This document shows, one piece after another, positions 9,308-17,533 of a stretch of 28,329 nt of DNA. Location: assembly GCA_009731375.1 (NCBI GenBank), contig BJOX01000038.1:241586-269914 (forward strand), written 5' to 3'. Made by a program: the position numbers and the translations under genes. The first letter of the stretch is position 1. Each line of letters opens with the position of its first letter. The DNA is from Paulinella micropora. Taxonomy: Eukaryota; Cercozoa; Imbricatea; Euglyphida. A model generated the notes under the pieces. The model had not been told where the DNA came from. It searched no databases and was given only the letters and a program-made list of their open reading frames with translations.

Positions 9308-9724
9308 ATGACAGACCTAAGCACCAAGCAGGACTACTTGAATGAAATTGAAAAATGGAACATTGACAGTGAAGTTAAGAAACCCACTATTAAATAGACT
9401 AAACCCGACATTGTTTCTTTCTATGAGCAATATAAACCAAGGGATGATAATGTGAAAGTAGTTATTCCGTTGGAGTCTACATTATCAAAAATGATGGAGG
9501 AAGAAAGCACTCCTTTTACTACTGCTGATTTAAAAGAGACTGGTATCACCGAAATAAAGGCTAAGGTCGGCGAAGAAATAGAAAAAACCGATGTTTATCT
9601 TCAATATGGTAAGTATAAAAAAATGAAAATTGAAGATGTCGCTAAGATTGATAAACCATACCTTGAATATTTAATTCAACAACCTTATTTTAATAACAAA
9701 GATGCGGTAAAAAAATATTTATAA
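9308..9724 (+). pseudogene. Second ExoX-C/DUF3820-like gene, interrupted by in-frame TAG
   Basis: From ATG 9308 the frame runs 29 codons (starting MTDLSTKQDYLNEIEKW), meets TAG at 9395-9397, then continues open in the same frame to TAA at the end, 138 sense codons in all. The region after the stop contains LQYGKYKKMKIEDVAKIDKPYLEYLIQQ, split here as QYGKYKKMKIEDVA and YLEYLIQQ, the same domain as the 8300-8584 protein. An internal ATG at 9452 could still give a 90-residue product with the whole domain. The proper start is inferred from the AGTATATC motif just before 9308. TAG ends the gene at 3605-3985 normally, so recoding is unlikely and this is probably a nonsense mutation. Confidence 0.65.
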
Positions 9725-9756
9725 TATCCACATCGCTTTTCATTAATTTTTTTGCT

Positions 9757-11011
9757 TCAATGGTCTTCAATAAAGTTAGCGATAACATTAATATTGCTAC
9801 CAGCACCTGCCGACACAGCCTTCTGTGTGAATGTCGAAACATCGTTCGGTGTTAATTGAATATCGTATGTTCTGAGATTAATCTGTTGAGTTGAGGCGGC
9901 ATTTACATAAATCTTAAAAATTGTCGTTCCGTTGGCGATAGCGGTTGCTTTTGTGTCTGTATCTACGATTGAAGTTGTGGCATCAACATCAGCAANNNNN
10001 NNNNNAATCAACATCGGCAAAACCAGCCCCTGTTAGTGTCCCATTCAATACCATTCTGACGACATTTGACTTAGTATCTTCATTCGTAATACTTACCAAG
10101 GAAGGAAAGACATTTGAATAGTTGGTGAGGCTATTATTGAATAGTGCTTTATTCCTGATACTTAAAATGGGGCTTTCAGTGGTGCTCGTTTTTTCGTCTC
10201 CTTCCGCAGTATTTGTAATACTTGTATTAATAGTATTTGACCCCTCAATGAATAAACTAGCACTCGCCGTTTTAAGAATTTGTATTCCAGTCTTTGCATC
10301 ATTTCTCATGACTGCCGTAAAAGGTAATGTTGTATTTCGCAGGCTTACACCATCATTCGCATTCGCATACTCAATCATATGAACTAATTGAAATAATCCT
10401 GTTATGGGATTTTCAATATAAAACTTAATAGCACCAAACCCAAGATACTGAAATTGAATTTGAAATACATTTCCTTTGCTCCAGTCTAAGTTCGGCATAG
10501 CAAAATTACCATCGCATGGGTCGTCCCAGTCTTCTTGGTCAATATAAACTGCAACACCTCCTTTAATATGCGCGATATTCATTCCTGCTTGATTTTTGTA
10601 AAAATAAAATCCATCAACGAGATCATTTCCTATTCCAATAAATGAATAGTAATCTTTTGTATCATCCGTTGTCCATATAGCAGTAAAGCGGGCAAGGACA
10701 CCCATTCCAGTTCTATATTTTATTCTCCTTTTACTTACTAATCCAGCATCTGCCGTAGCATTAGCAGTTGTTTTCAATTCAGCCATATTATTCAAAAATG
10801 ACACAGACGATTTTGTTTCTGTTTTTGTCCATATCCTAGTATTAATGGTATATGGAAAGATTTCTTGTAATACTGGTGTTAATTGACCTACTACTGCTTC
10901 ACCAAAAGCGGTTTTTGAATTATTTGTTTCAATATTACCATCATATCCAACACTGACATTTATAAATTCGCCGTCTGGATTTTGTGCTATCAAATTTCGT
11001 TGGTGGGACAT
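9757..11011 (-). CDS. Phage-like virion adhesin/fibre protein (split by a 10-N gap)
   Basis: Starts at ATG 11011. The first 340 codons reach the gap at 9996-10005, and the rest (ending IANFIEDH) follows after it. Sequence directly abutting both sides of the gap encodes ADVD, so about 12-15 bp are represented twice and the protein is probably continuous. Recognisable segments are YRTGMGVLARFTAIW, FIGIGNDLVDGFYFY and FQIQFQYLGFGAIKFYIE, a pattern I know from many unannotated marine phage and virus structural proteins. The C-terminus is beta-rich with Ala/Thr/Asn bias as in fibres. Likely a virion surface or attachment protein; the exact role is unknown. It lies 52 bp downstream of the MCP on the same strand. 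The start follows ATTATTAATATATA. Confidence 0.65.
9996..10005. other. Assembly gap (10 N) with overlapping ends
   Basis: The 14 bp before the gap (ATCAACATCAGCAA) and after it (ATCAACATCGGCAA) are the same sequence with one mismatch, so the gap length is artificial and the two sides overlap. Confidence 0.9.
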
Positions 11012-11063
11012 TATATATTAATAATAAAAAAATAAATTAACTAACAAAATTAATAATCGCCTC
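11012..11063 (-). promoter_or_regulatory. Putative late-type promoter of the adhesin gene
   Basis: On the minus strand ATTATTAATATATA sits directly before ATG 11011. Nearly the same sequence precedes the tail-fibre start at 21920. Shared by two structural genes, so it may be a late promoter (inference). Confidence 0.45.
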
Positions 11064-12515
11064 TTACGACATTAGAATTTCAATTCCCTTCACAAGCACA
11101 CTTCGTTGAAGAATGGCAAAAGTGTAATGGTTAAGATTGTTTCCAGCAGTAGTTGAAACGAACTCATATCGCCTCTCAGTGTCAAGGCTCAGACCACTCA
11201 CCTCATACCCGTCGGTATCCTTATCACACAGCGGGCGGTTATTGTCCCAAGTATCAACATGAAACCAGTTGTAATGATAGACATCGCTGTTTAGGATAGC
11301 ACTACCCTTCAACTTATCCTTCAAAATCATATAGTCTTCATTCTCAGAGGTGTCAATGTCAAATTGTTGAAGACGAGAGCCATCCAGAGTTGTATAGTAT
11401 GAAGTAATTTTTGCATCCGCTCTGTTATCATTGTCAAAAGCGGTATTTTTATTTTCATCGTTGTGGAATGCGGAAGTATAAATTCTTCTAATTCTCTCAC
11501 CCTGTGAGCGGTTCATTTTTACAACGAAATTTTGACTTGCTGTTGAGAGGTTCTGCTTCCAAGAGATAGGGTATTCAATCTTAAATGGGAAACCTTCTCC
11601 CGCAATCTTCTGCTGAACACCAAGGACGACATTTGGGTCAGTCTCTACGGCAAGAAACAGATTTAAGTTTGAAATAGTAGCACCAACAGCCACCTGTGCA
11701 GCACCAGTAGAAATACTGCTCGCATCAGTTCCATAGAAAGTAGAGCGGTTAGTGCCCTCCCAGACAATTCGCAAATCAAGCATTTCATTAAAACCGATAG
11801 TCTTATCTAATTCAAAAATAGTTCCAAAAATCATACCCAACGGAAGTTTAACTTTAATGACAGGGGTATTCGTTCCATTACCGCCTCCTTCAAAATACTT
11901 CGCCTCCTCAAAAGGAACATTAACCAAACTATAATCCCCACCAGTGCTATCGGCGAGAGCAGTATCATTATGACGGCGGGCATTAACAAGTGGCACTTTG
12001 TAATATGCTTGAACAGCATCTCTTAAAGTCGCAGCCGCAGCAGCATCAGCAATTGCCTTTCTTTCTGCTCTAGTTCCAATTTCAATCTTTCCAGCATTAC
12101 ACTTTTGAAGCATAGCCCCGCTAGATACACCCGCCCCGTGGTTTTCAAGTGCCATAAATTTTTCATATTTAATTTCAGGCTTCCAAATCATCTTAGTGTA
12201 ATTGCCGACGTGTTGAAGATTACACAAATATTGACCGCCTCGGCTTCGCAGTTCAATTCTTTGTATCATTGGCAAGCAGTCCATAAACATACGATTATAA
12301 CCAGCAGATGCGGCAGGTGTGTAAGTAAATCGCAAGACACTACGGGCAAGGTTCAAAGGACGAGTAGGGATTTCAAAGGTGCTTTCATTTCCACCAGCAG
12401 TTGTAATGTTAACATCAGCCGACCCTTCACGGGCAGTAAGTTTGTTCAATTCATACTTACCAGTGAGCAGTTCCTTAGTCTGATGGACTAGTTCTCCTCC
12501 GTATTGGACAGGCAT
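11064..12515 (-). CDS. MCP: Major capsid protein (double jelly-roll)
   Basis: A 483-residue protein starting MPVQYGGELVHQ at ATG 12515, next to the large gap, and ending GIEILMS. It has the layout of Polinton/PLV/virophage double jelly-roll capsid proteins: FEIPTRPLNLARSVLRF in the first barrel, IQRIELRSRGGQYLC in the following strands, then LGMIFGTIFELDKTIGFNEM and FPFKIEYPISWKQNL near the second barrel. It would form trimeric capsomers of an icosahedral particle and is expected to be matured or accompanied by the protease encoded upstream. NLQHVG near residue 100 equals the peptide encoded by the palindromic elements, although here the DNA is only weakly palindromic. Frame intact. Identification rests on pattern and gene neighbourhood, not alignment. 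Confidence 0.85.
   Translation of the reverse strand: MPVQYGGELVHQTKELLTGKYELNKLTAREGSADVNITTAGGNESTFEIPTRPLNLARSVLRFTYTPAASAGYNRMFMDCLPMIQRIELRSRGGQYLCNLQHVGNYTKMIWKPEIKYEKFMALENHGAGVSSGAMLQKCNAGKIEIGTRAERKAIADAAAAATLRDAVQAYYKVPLVNARRHNDTALADSTGGDYSLVNVPFEEAKYFEGGGNGTNTPVIKVKLPLGMIFGTIFELDKTIGFNEMLDLRIVWEGTNRSTFYGTDASSISTGAAQVAVGATISNLNLFLAVETDPNVVLGVQQKIAGEGFPFKIEYPISWKQNLSTASQNFVVKMNRSQGERIRRIYTSAFHNDENKNTAFDNDNRADAKITSYYTTLDGSRLQQFDIDTSENEDYMILKDKLKGSAILNSDVYHYNWFHVDTWDNNRPLCDKDTDGYEVSGLSLDTERRYEFVSTTAGNNLNHYTFAILQRSVLVKGIEILMS
12201..12221. repeat. Possible degenerate palindromic element (in MCP)
   Basis: Minus strand AATCTTCAACACGTCGGCAAT encodes NLQHVGN in the same frame as the intact palindromes, but only about half of the arm positions still pair. 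Could be a decayed copy or a coincidence. Confidence 0.3.
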
Positions 12516-12520
12516 TTTTT

Positions 12521-13519
12521 NNNNNNNNNNNNNNNNNNNNNNNNNNNNNNNNNNNNNNNNNNNNNNNNNNNNNNNNNNNNNNNNNNNNNNNNNNNNNNNN
12601 NNNNNNNNNNNNNNNNNNNNNNNNNNNNNNNNNNNNNNNNNNNNNNNNNNNNNNNNNNNNNNNNNNNNNNNNNNNNNNNNNNNNNNNNNNNNNNNNNNNN
12701 NNNNNNNNNNNNNNNNNNNNNNNNNNNNNNNNNNNNNNNNNNNNNNNNNNNNNNNNNNNNNNNNNNNNNNNNNNNNNNNNNNNNNNNNNNNNNNNNNNNN
12801 NNNNNNNNNNNNNNNNNNNNNNNNNNNNNNNNNNNNNNNNNNNNNNNNNNNNNNNNNNNNNNNNNNNNNNNNNNNNNNNNNNNNNNNNNNNNNNNNNNNN
12901 NNNNNNNNNNNNNNNNNNNNNNNNNNNNNNNNNNNNNNNNNNNNNNNNNNNNNNNNNNNNNNNNNNNNNNNNNNNNNNNNNNNNNNNNNNNNNNNNNNNN
13001 NNNNNNNNNNNNNNNNNNNNNNNNNNNNNNNNNNNNNNNNNNNNNNNNNNNNNNNNNNNNNNNNNNNNNNNNNNNNNNNNNNNNNNNNNNNNNNNNNNNN
13101 NNNNNNNNNNNNNNNNNNNNNNNNNNNNNNNNNNNNNNNNNNNNNNNNNNNNNNNNNNNNNNNNNNNNNNNNNNNNNNNNNNNNNNNNNNNNNNNNNNNN
13201 NNNNNNNNNNNNNNNNNNNNNNNNNNNNNNNNNNNNNNNNNNNNNNNNNNNNNNNNNNNNNNNNNNNNNNNNNNNNNNNNNNNNNNNNNNNNNNNNNNNN
13301 NNNNNNNNNNNNNNNNNNNNNNNNNNNNNNNNNNNNNNNNNNNNNNNNNNNNNNNNNNNNNNNNNNNNNNNNNNNNNNNNNNNNNNNNNNNNNNNNNNNN
13401 NNNNNNNNNNNNNNNNNNNNNNNNNNNNNNNNNNNNNNNNNNNNNNNNNNNNNNNNNNNNNNNNNNNNNNNNNNNNNNNNNNNNNNNNNNNNNNNNNNNN
13501 NNNNNNNNNNNNNNNNNNN
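12521..13519. other. Assembly gap (999 N) between MCP and protease
   Basis: Hides the 3' end of the protease gene, the MCP promoter and possibly another gene. A penton (minor capsid) gene commonly adjoins the MCP in such elements and none is seen elsewhere here. The true length is unknown. Confidence 0.99.
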
Positions 13520-15620
13520 AGGTATCAAAATTACCATATCCATTCTGTGCTTTCAACTTTTCCGCTTCTTCTCCTTTTAAGTCTGTGAAACCCGAACTAA
13601 ACTTAAATCGGTTGCCTTTCGCCCGCTCTTGGAGAAATCTCATACTATGCCAACCGCACGTGTCTGAGGTGTTGGATTGTTGTTTTACTTGATTAACCTT
13701 CATTAACAAATAACTATCGGGGTGGCTTTTATCTATTAGCCTTTTCATTTGTTGCTGAAAGTCTTCCGTTGGTTGGTAAAGTGCTAATGGGTCATACACT
13801 TCAACACTCCTGTCTTTATCTAGACTTACCCATATAGCAATCCAATGAGACCCCGCTTGTTTGTGATTGTCCAAATTCATAATAAATCCGTATCGCTTTC
13901 TTTTTTCTGGATTTAGTTTGTAGATTTCATCACTGGCTATTGCTCCGAGATACCATCCATATTTTTTCATTATGTCATCTATTTCATTAGTCATTAAACC
14001 GCGACCCTCACCTTGTAATGGGACTTGCTCTGGCTGTGGCTCTGGCTCTGGTTGCTGTTGCTCTTGCTCTGTCTCTGGTTGCTGTGGTGTTCGGTCTGGC
14101 GGTGTAGTCGTATCCACTGCTGGCTCTGGTGGCGGTGGTAGCGGTTGGGGCATCCCTTCATCAACATTTAAATCCGCTGAAACTTGTTTATCTACATTTG
14201 GGTCTATTGTCATTTTGTTAGTTAGAGTATTTACAAAATCATGTTTGTTCATTGTGTGTTTCCAATCTTTGCGGGCTAAGTATTTTTTTATTTTCGCTAT
14301 TGAAAATACCTTATCAATTAATTCATCTAATGTCTTCGCTCCACTACCTTTTTGTTCAGTAATACCCATATACTCTTCATATCTAGCATAATCCGCCACT
14401 TTTCTTTTTACGTTTTTCACCTCACTTCCAACATCAATATTAAACCTTTTAATCATGTTAATAATCCACTTTGAAGTGTCTTTGTAATTTAATTTGTTAT
14501 GACCATCATTATCTAGTCTCTTTTTTAAAGCCTGTGCTAACTCTTTTATGGTAATGGTTGGGTGATAAGTTTTTGAAAATCCAGAGATTAAAAATTGATT
14601 AATTTGTAAATTTTCAAGATGCTTACCCTTTTCTTCCACTTTCTTTTTTTCCTTTTCAAGTTTTTCTTTATATTCTTCTGCTAACTTTTTCTGTTCTTCT
14701 AAAGATGTCGCTGTGGCTATAGCCATCTGAATATCTTGACTGGCTTTTTGTAAGTCTTTGAGACTCATCTTTTTAATGAATTTATCTGTATATCCTGCTA
14801 ATTTCAGTGTTTCAATATCTTTCTGCTTTTGCTTTTTTTCTTCCTCATATTGCTCTTTTGTTTTCAATGGTGCTTCATCTCCTAAATCAGGTAAGGCTGG
14901 TGCTTGTGGAATATCTCCAACACGTTGGAGATATGGTGCTTGTGGTTGTCCCTGTTGTGGTGGGGCTTGTGGTTGTCCCTGTTGTTGTGGCATGATATAT
15001 TGATACTGCTGTGGCGGTGGCATAATAGCCAATCTTTGGTTCCTTTGCTGTTCGTATTGTAAATCCTCTATGAGTTTTTGCTCCCTTCTTAGTTCTCTGT
15101 CTTTTTGTTCTTGTCGTTCCTTGATATCGGATAGTTCATTGCGGTGTATCCTTGCTAACTCATCCTGCCTTTCCTTAGCATCGGCTATGTCTTTTCTTTC
15201 TTGCCTCTTCTTTTCTTCTTCAGCATCCGCCTGTGCTTTTTTCTCTTTTTGGTCTATCTCATCAATCTTTTCGTATTTCTCCTTCTTAAGTTTGTCTAAG
15301 TGGTCATTAATGGCTGTTCTAGTATTTTGTTCAATTTCAGATAGGCTTTGGACTTTCCTCTTATCTCCGACATGTCGGAGATTATCTTCTTTTCGCTTAG
15401 GTGTCCGCTTTGCTTCCAATCTCCGACGTGTCGGAGATTTTGGTCTGCTTAAGTATTTCATAAAAAGTTTAACGATTTGAAGTGTGCTCATATCATTTGT
15501 TTTCTTGCCAAAATTAAGATAATATTTTTTACCCTTCTGGATAATATACGGCTTCCCGCTTTTGTTTCTATAAACCCGCGGGGGTCTTACCTTTTTAGAA
15601 TTGCGCTTCATGCTTCGCAT
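13520..15620 (-). CDS. PRO: Adenovirus-type cysteine protease with long N-terminal extension (3' end in gap)
   Basis: Open from ATG 15620 for 700 codons to the gap. Residues 1-45 are basic with KSGKPYIIQKGKKYYLNFGKK. Residues about 85-200 and 255-345 are highly charged coiled coil, separated by a Gln/Pro-rich stretch (about 200-245). Residues about 495-545 are Pro/Glu/Gln-rich. The protease domain starts near residue 550 (GLMTNEIDDIM). It has His592 in GSHWIAIW, Asp610 in VEVYDPL, Gln648, and Cys655 in SDTCGWHSM, the order and spacing of the adenovirus/Ulp1 family (Gln seven before Cys). Expected to process capsid proteins during maturation. The N-terminal half is far longer than the bare protease and may be a scaffold. 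Three palindromes lie in the N-terminal part. A reading frame continuing across the N run into the MCP is an accident of gap length. Confidence 0.88.
14911..14934. repeat. Palindromic element copy 2 (in protease)
   Basis: ATATCTCCAACACGTTGGAGATAT, a 24-bp palindrome with one central mismatch. On the minus strand it reads YLQRVGDI, at protease residues about 229-236 at the edge of the Gln/Pro-rich linker. Confidence 0.88.
15363..15382. repeat. Palindromic element copy 3 (in protease)
   Basis: Perfect 20-bp palindrome, identical to copy 1. Minus strand reads NLRHVGD at protease residues about 80-87. Confidence 0.9.
15418..15439. repeat. Palindromic element copy 4 (in protease, other frame)
   Basis: AATCTCCGACGTGTCGGAGATT, 22 bp with one central mismatch, 35 bp from copy 3. 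Here the minus-strand frame is shifted and gives SPTRRRL rather than NLRHVGD, so the DNA, not one peptide, is what the copies share. Confidence 0.88.
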
Positions 15621-15675
15621 TATCGCTTATTCTAAAACATCTATTTTTCTTTATTGAAAAAATAAATCTGTTTTC

Positions 15676-15733
15676 GATGGTTATCAACAAACGAGAATGA
15701 GTGAAACGAATGAAAGTGAAGTTGATAACTATC
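15676..15733. terminator. Stem-loop 3' of the small basic protein gene
   Basis: GATGGTTATCAAC (15676-15688) pairs with GTTGATAACTATC (15721-15733), 12 of 13 positions, around a 32-nt loop. On the minus strand it begins one base after the stop codon of the gene at 15735-16064. Hairpins at mRNA 3' ends are known for mimiviruses and virophages; a similar role here is inferred. Confidence 0.4.
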
Positions 15734-15734
15734 T

Positions 15735-16064
15735 TTAAAATTTAAGGGCACCGCATCCTCTCTGCTTTCTCTTGCCATATCCGAGTTTTGAAGCGGTGGC
15801 TTGGACAGACCCAGCATAAGGAACTCCAATACTGCTTAAGGCTCCCGCAGTTCTAGAAATTACTTTGTTATCACGAAGGAATTTATTAACAGCCAAAGCC
15901 GTTTTCCCAACCTTTGCCCAGTTAATTTTACCGCCAGCCTGCCCCTTGCCTCCTTGCTTCTTCTTGCGACCAGACTTCTTTTTACCTCCAGCCATTGTGC
16001 TTGAGTTAATAGTTCGTTTGCCGATTGTTGGAATAACTTCAACACGAGTTGTTTTTACTACCAT
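15735..16064 (-). CDS. Small basic glycine-rich virion-type protein
   Basis: A 109-residue, strongly basic protein. The middle is AGGKKKSGRKKKQGGKGQAGG, written here in two parts: residues about 24-36 and 37-46. It is followed by a helix-prone stretch (INWAKVGKTALAVNKFLRDN) and a C-terminus SKLGYGKRKQRGCGALKF. Small Lys/Gly-rich proteins with a GYGKRKRGG-like tail accompany capsid genes in many protist virus elements and may condense DNA or line the capsid, comparable in place to adenovirus core or pVI-like proteins (inference). It sits between the protease and the ATPase on the same strand. ATG 16064 is immediately preceded by GTATATAGTAT on the minus strand, which supports this start over the internal Met24. 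Confidence 0.6.
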   Translation of the reverse strand: MVVKTTRVEVIPTIGKRTINSSTMAGGKKKSGRKKKQGGKGQAGGKINWAKVGKTALAVNKFLRDNKVISRTAGALSSIGVPYAGSVQATASKLGYGKRKQRGCGALKF

Positions 16065-16082
16065 ATACTATATACAAAAATA
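16065..16082 (-). promoter_or_regulatory. TATA-like motif before the small basic protein gene
   Basis: Minus strand GTATATAGTAT abuts ATG 16064, matching the TATAGTATATA box in front of 8300. Confidence 0.45.
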
Positions 16083-16105
16083 ATTATTTAATATTTGATT
16101 TTTTT

Positions 16106-16843
16106 TTATTTAAATCTTTGTGAGAAGTTCCTCCGTAATTCATCATCTACACTTGAAACATATAAAAAGTTAAATCTCTCCTTTGTTGCTTCGTGATACT
16201 TTTGAAGAAAGTAATCAAAATCAAAAGATAAGTCTAAGTGTTTATACACTAGTTCCATTTTGTCCTGAGACTGGCTTGGAAAGATTAATAAATAATCTAA
16301 CTGCTTTACGGCTTCTGGCCGTAGGTCGTTCAAATACTGACTAGACATAATAACCTTTGATTTATAGTGCCTATTCTTTTTTAACAAATCGCTTACGGAC
16401 TTGTCTCTTAATCCACTTCCTAAATCATCCAAAACAAAAACAACCTCTGGCGAAATATACTTACTTGGTCTTTCTTTCGGTGCTTCATTTGTCTGTTTCT
16501 TTTCTTTTCCGAAATAAAGAAATTGTGGTTTCTCCATCGGTTCTTTATCATCCTGTTTTACTTCTCCTTCGTGCTCTTCATCCTGCATGTTCAGTTTGTC
16601 TAGTTCATAGTCTATCACATTCACACCATCCGATTTAAGAAAGGTATATACCGCCATCGGGTTTCCCCTGTTCTTAAAGTGCTTTACCATTGCTTTATAA
16701 ATGTAGTCCTTGTGAATTGTTGAAGCGATAATGACAATGCGGGTTTTTCTGTCTGTTGTCCGTTTCAGTATTTCAAAGAGTGCTGTTGTTTTCCCGCTCT
16801 TCTTACGAGCGAGTAGAAATATATTTGCATACGGCTCATTAAA
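16106..16843 (-). CDS. ATPase: FtsK/HerA-type (A32-like) packaging ATPase, main part
   Basis: Open frame of 245 codons up to an in-frame TGA at 16844-16846. It contains Walker A LLARKKSGKTTALF (GKT codons at 16787-16795), a strand RIVIIAS, Walker B VVFVLDDLG, then KVIMSSQYLNDLRPEA and DYLLIFPSQSQDK, the sensor region of viral packaging ATPases. The protein pumps the genome into the preformed capsid. The N-terminus belonging to this version is broken: upstream the frame has TGA, TAG and a one-base deletion just after the ATG. An intact version of the same N-terminus lies across the adjacent 10-N gap (17013-17137). The conserved core is complete, so the gene is identifiable even though the assembled locus is a composite. 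Confidence 0.85.
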   Translation of the reverse strand, partial: FNEPYANIFLLARKKSGKTTALFEILKRTTDRKTRIVIIASTIHKDYIYKAMVKHFKNRGNPMAVYTFLKSDGVNVIDYELDKLNMQDEEHEGEVKQDDKEPMEKPQFLYFGKEKKQTNEAPKERPSKYISPEVVFVLDDLGSGLRDKSVSDLLKKNRHYKSKVIMSSQYLNDLRPEAVKQLDYLLIFPSQSQDKMELVYKHLDLSFDFDYFLQKYHEATKERFNFLYVSSVDDELRRNFSQRFK

Positions 16844-17002
16844 TCATTTCTAACCTTTTGCTTTTTTGTTTCCTTCGCCTTCCTGCTTCACTGGTTTCAC
16901 CTTGACATTGTTTATTTCTCCATTGTATATTATTATCCTAAGAATTCCAATCACACAACAATTCTTCCCGCTAAATTTCCTGTATCAATATTTCCGCTGT
17001 CA
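16800..17002. repeat. Diverged duplicate segment, degraded version
   Basis: 203 bp corresponding base for base to 17013-17215, about 86% identical by eye. It covers the end of the 120-aa gene and the start of the ATPase. In this version the 120-aa gene has a TGA for Cys, and the ATPase start has a one-base deletion followed by TAG and TGA. Confidence 0.9.
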
Positions 17003-17012
17003 NNNNNNNNNN
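17003..17012. other. Assembly gap (10 N) at a chimeric join
   Basis: Joins two versions of the same 203-bp segment in head-to-tail order, so sequence on the two sides comes from two alleles or two element copies. Confidence 0.95.
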
Positions 17013-17137
17013 TTCTTACGAGCGAGAAGAAATATATTGGCATAAGGCTCATTGAATAATTTATAACCCTTGGCCTTTTTGTTTCCATCACCCTCTTGTT
17101 TTACTGGCTTCACCTTGACATTGTTTATTTTCTCCAT
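17013..17137 (-). CDS. ATPase: Packaging ATPase, intact N-terminus (fragment)
   Basis: Begins MEKINNVKVKPVKQ at ATG 17137, contains KLFNEPYANIFLLARK, and is cut by the gap just before the Walker A lysine. It matches the N-terminal end of the frame at 16106-16843, where the same NEPYANIFLLARK appears. The start is 8 bp after the stop of the upstream 120-aa gene on the same strand. Differences from the duplicate are mostly at third codon positions. Confidence 0.8.
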
Positions 17138-17145
17138 CCTATATT

Positions 17146-17508
17146 CTACCCTACGAATTCCAAACACACAACAATTCGCCCCGCTAAATTTCCTGTGTCA
17201 ATATTTCCGCTGTCAGTTTCAAGGACTTTAAATGTATATTGTCCGTCAGTCCATCCGACAACACCCAAATTATAACCGAGATTTGAAATGTTTGCTATAT
17301 TACTATCCGCGAATGTTCCGATAATTCCAATTCTATCCATGTAAAGAATTCTGGTTTTCGTCTCTGTCTGGTCGTTCATATAGTGGATAAACTTAACATT
17401 CATTTTGGTGGGTGTGAATGACATTTGAATATTTTTATTAGATGTTTTGCTTCCTCCCGCAAAATCATTGCTCAGAAAAATAATCTTTTGGTATTTGAAC
17501 TCACTCAT
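17146..17508 (-). CDS. 120-aa protein of unknown function, probably structural
   Basis: Starts MSEFKYQKIIFLSND and ends RIVVCLEFVG. The sequence alternates hydrophobic and polar residues with many Gly, Asn and Thr, consistent with a small beta-rich fold. No family recognised. Directly upstream of the ATPase, 8 bp apart and on the same strand, within the virion gene block, so a capsid-associated role is plausible. Its 5' side shares a 25-bp AT-rich divergent promoter with the + strand gene at 17534. The diverged duplicate of its 3' end (16942-17002 region) carries a TGA in place of the Cys codon near the C-terminus. Confidence 0.6.
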   Translation of the reverse strand: MSEFKYQKIIFLSNDFAGGSKTSNKNIQMSFTPTKMNVKFIHYMNDQTETKTRILYMDRIGIIGTFADSNIANISNLGYNLGVVGWTDGQYTFKVLETDSGNIDTGNLAGRIVVCLEFVG

Positions 17509-17533
17509 AAATTATATAATATAATATATAAAA
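17509..17533. promoter_or_regulatory. 25-bp divergent AT promoter
   Basis: ATTATATAATATAATATATAAA is essentially all of the sequence between two divergent ATGs (17508 minus, 17534 plus), so both promoters must overlap. Confidence 0.5.

Noticed and set aside
14807-15003. Val/Gly/Cys-rich ORFs opposite the protease
   Set aside because: Antisense shadows of the Gln/Pro-rich linker.
15363-15439. CRISPR-like or tandem-repeat array
   Set aside because: Only two palindromes close together, no regular spacers, and the other copies are dispersed over the element.
11064-15620. Single 1518-codon protease-MCP fusion
   Set aside because: The frame only continues because the 999-N run is a multiple of three. 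The MCP has its own ATG and conserved N-terminus at 12515.
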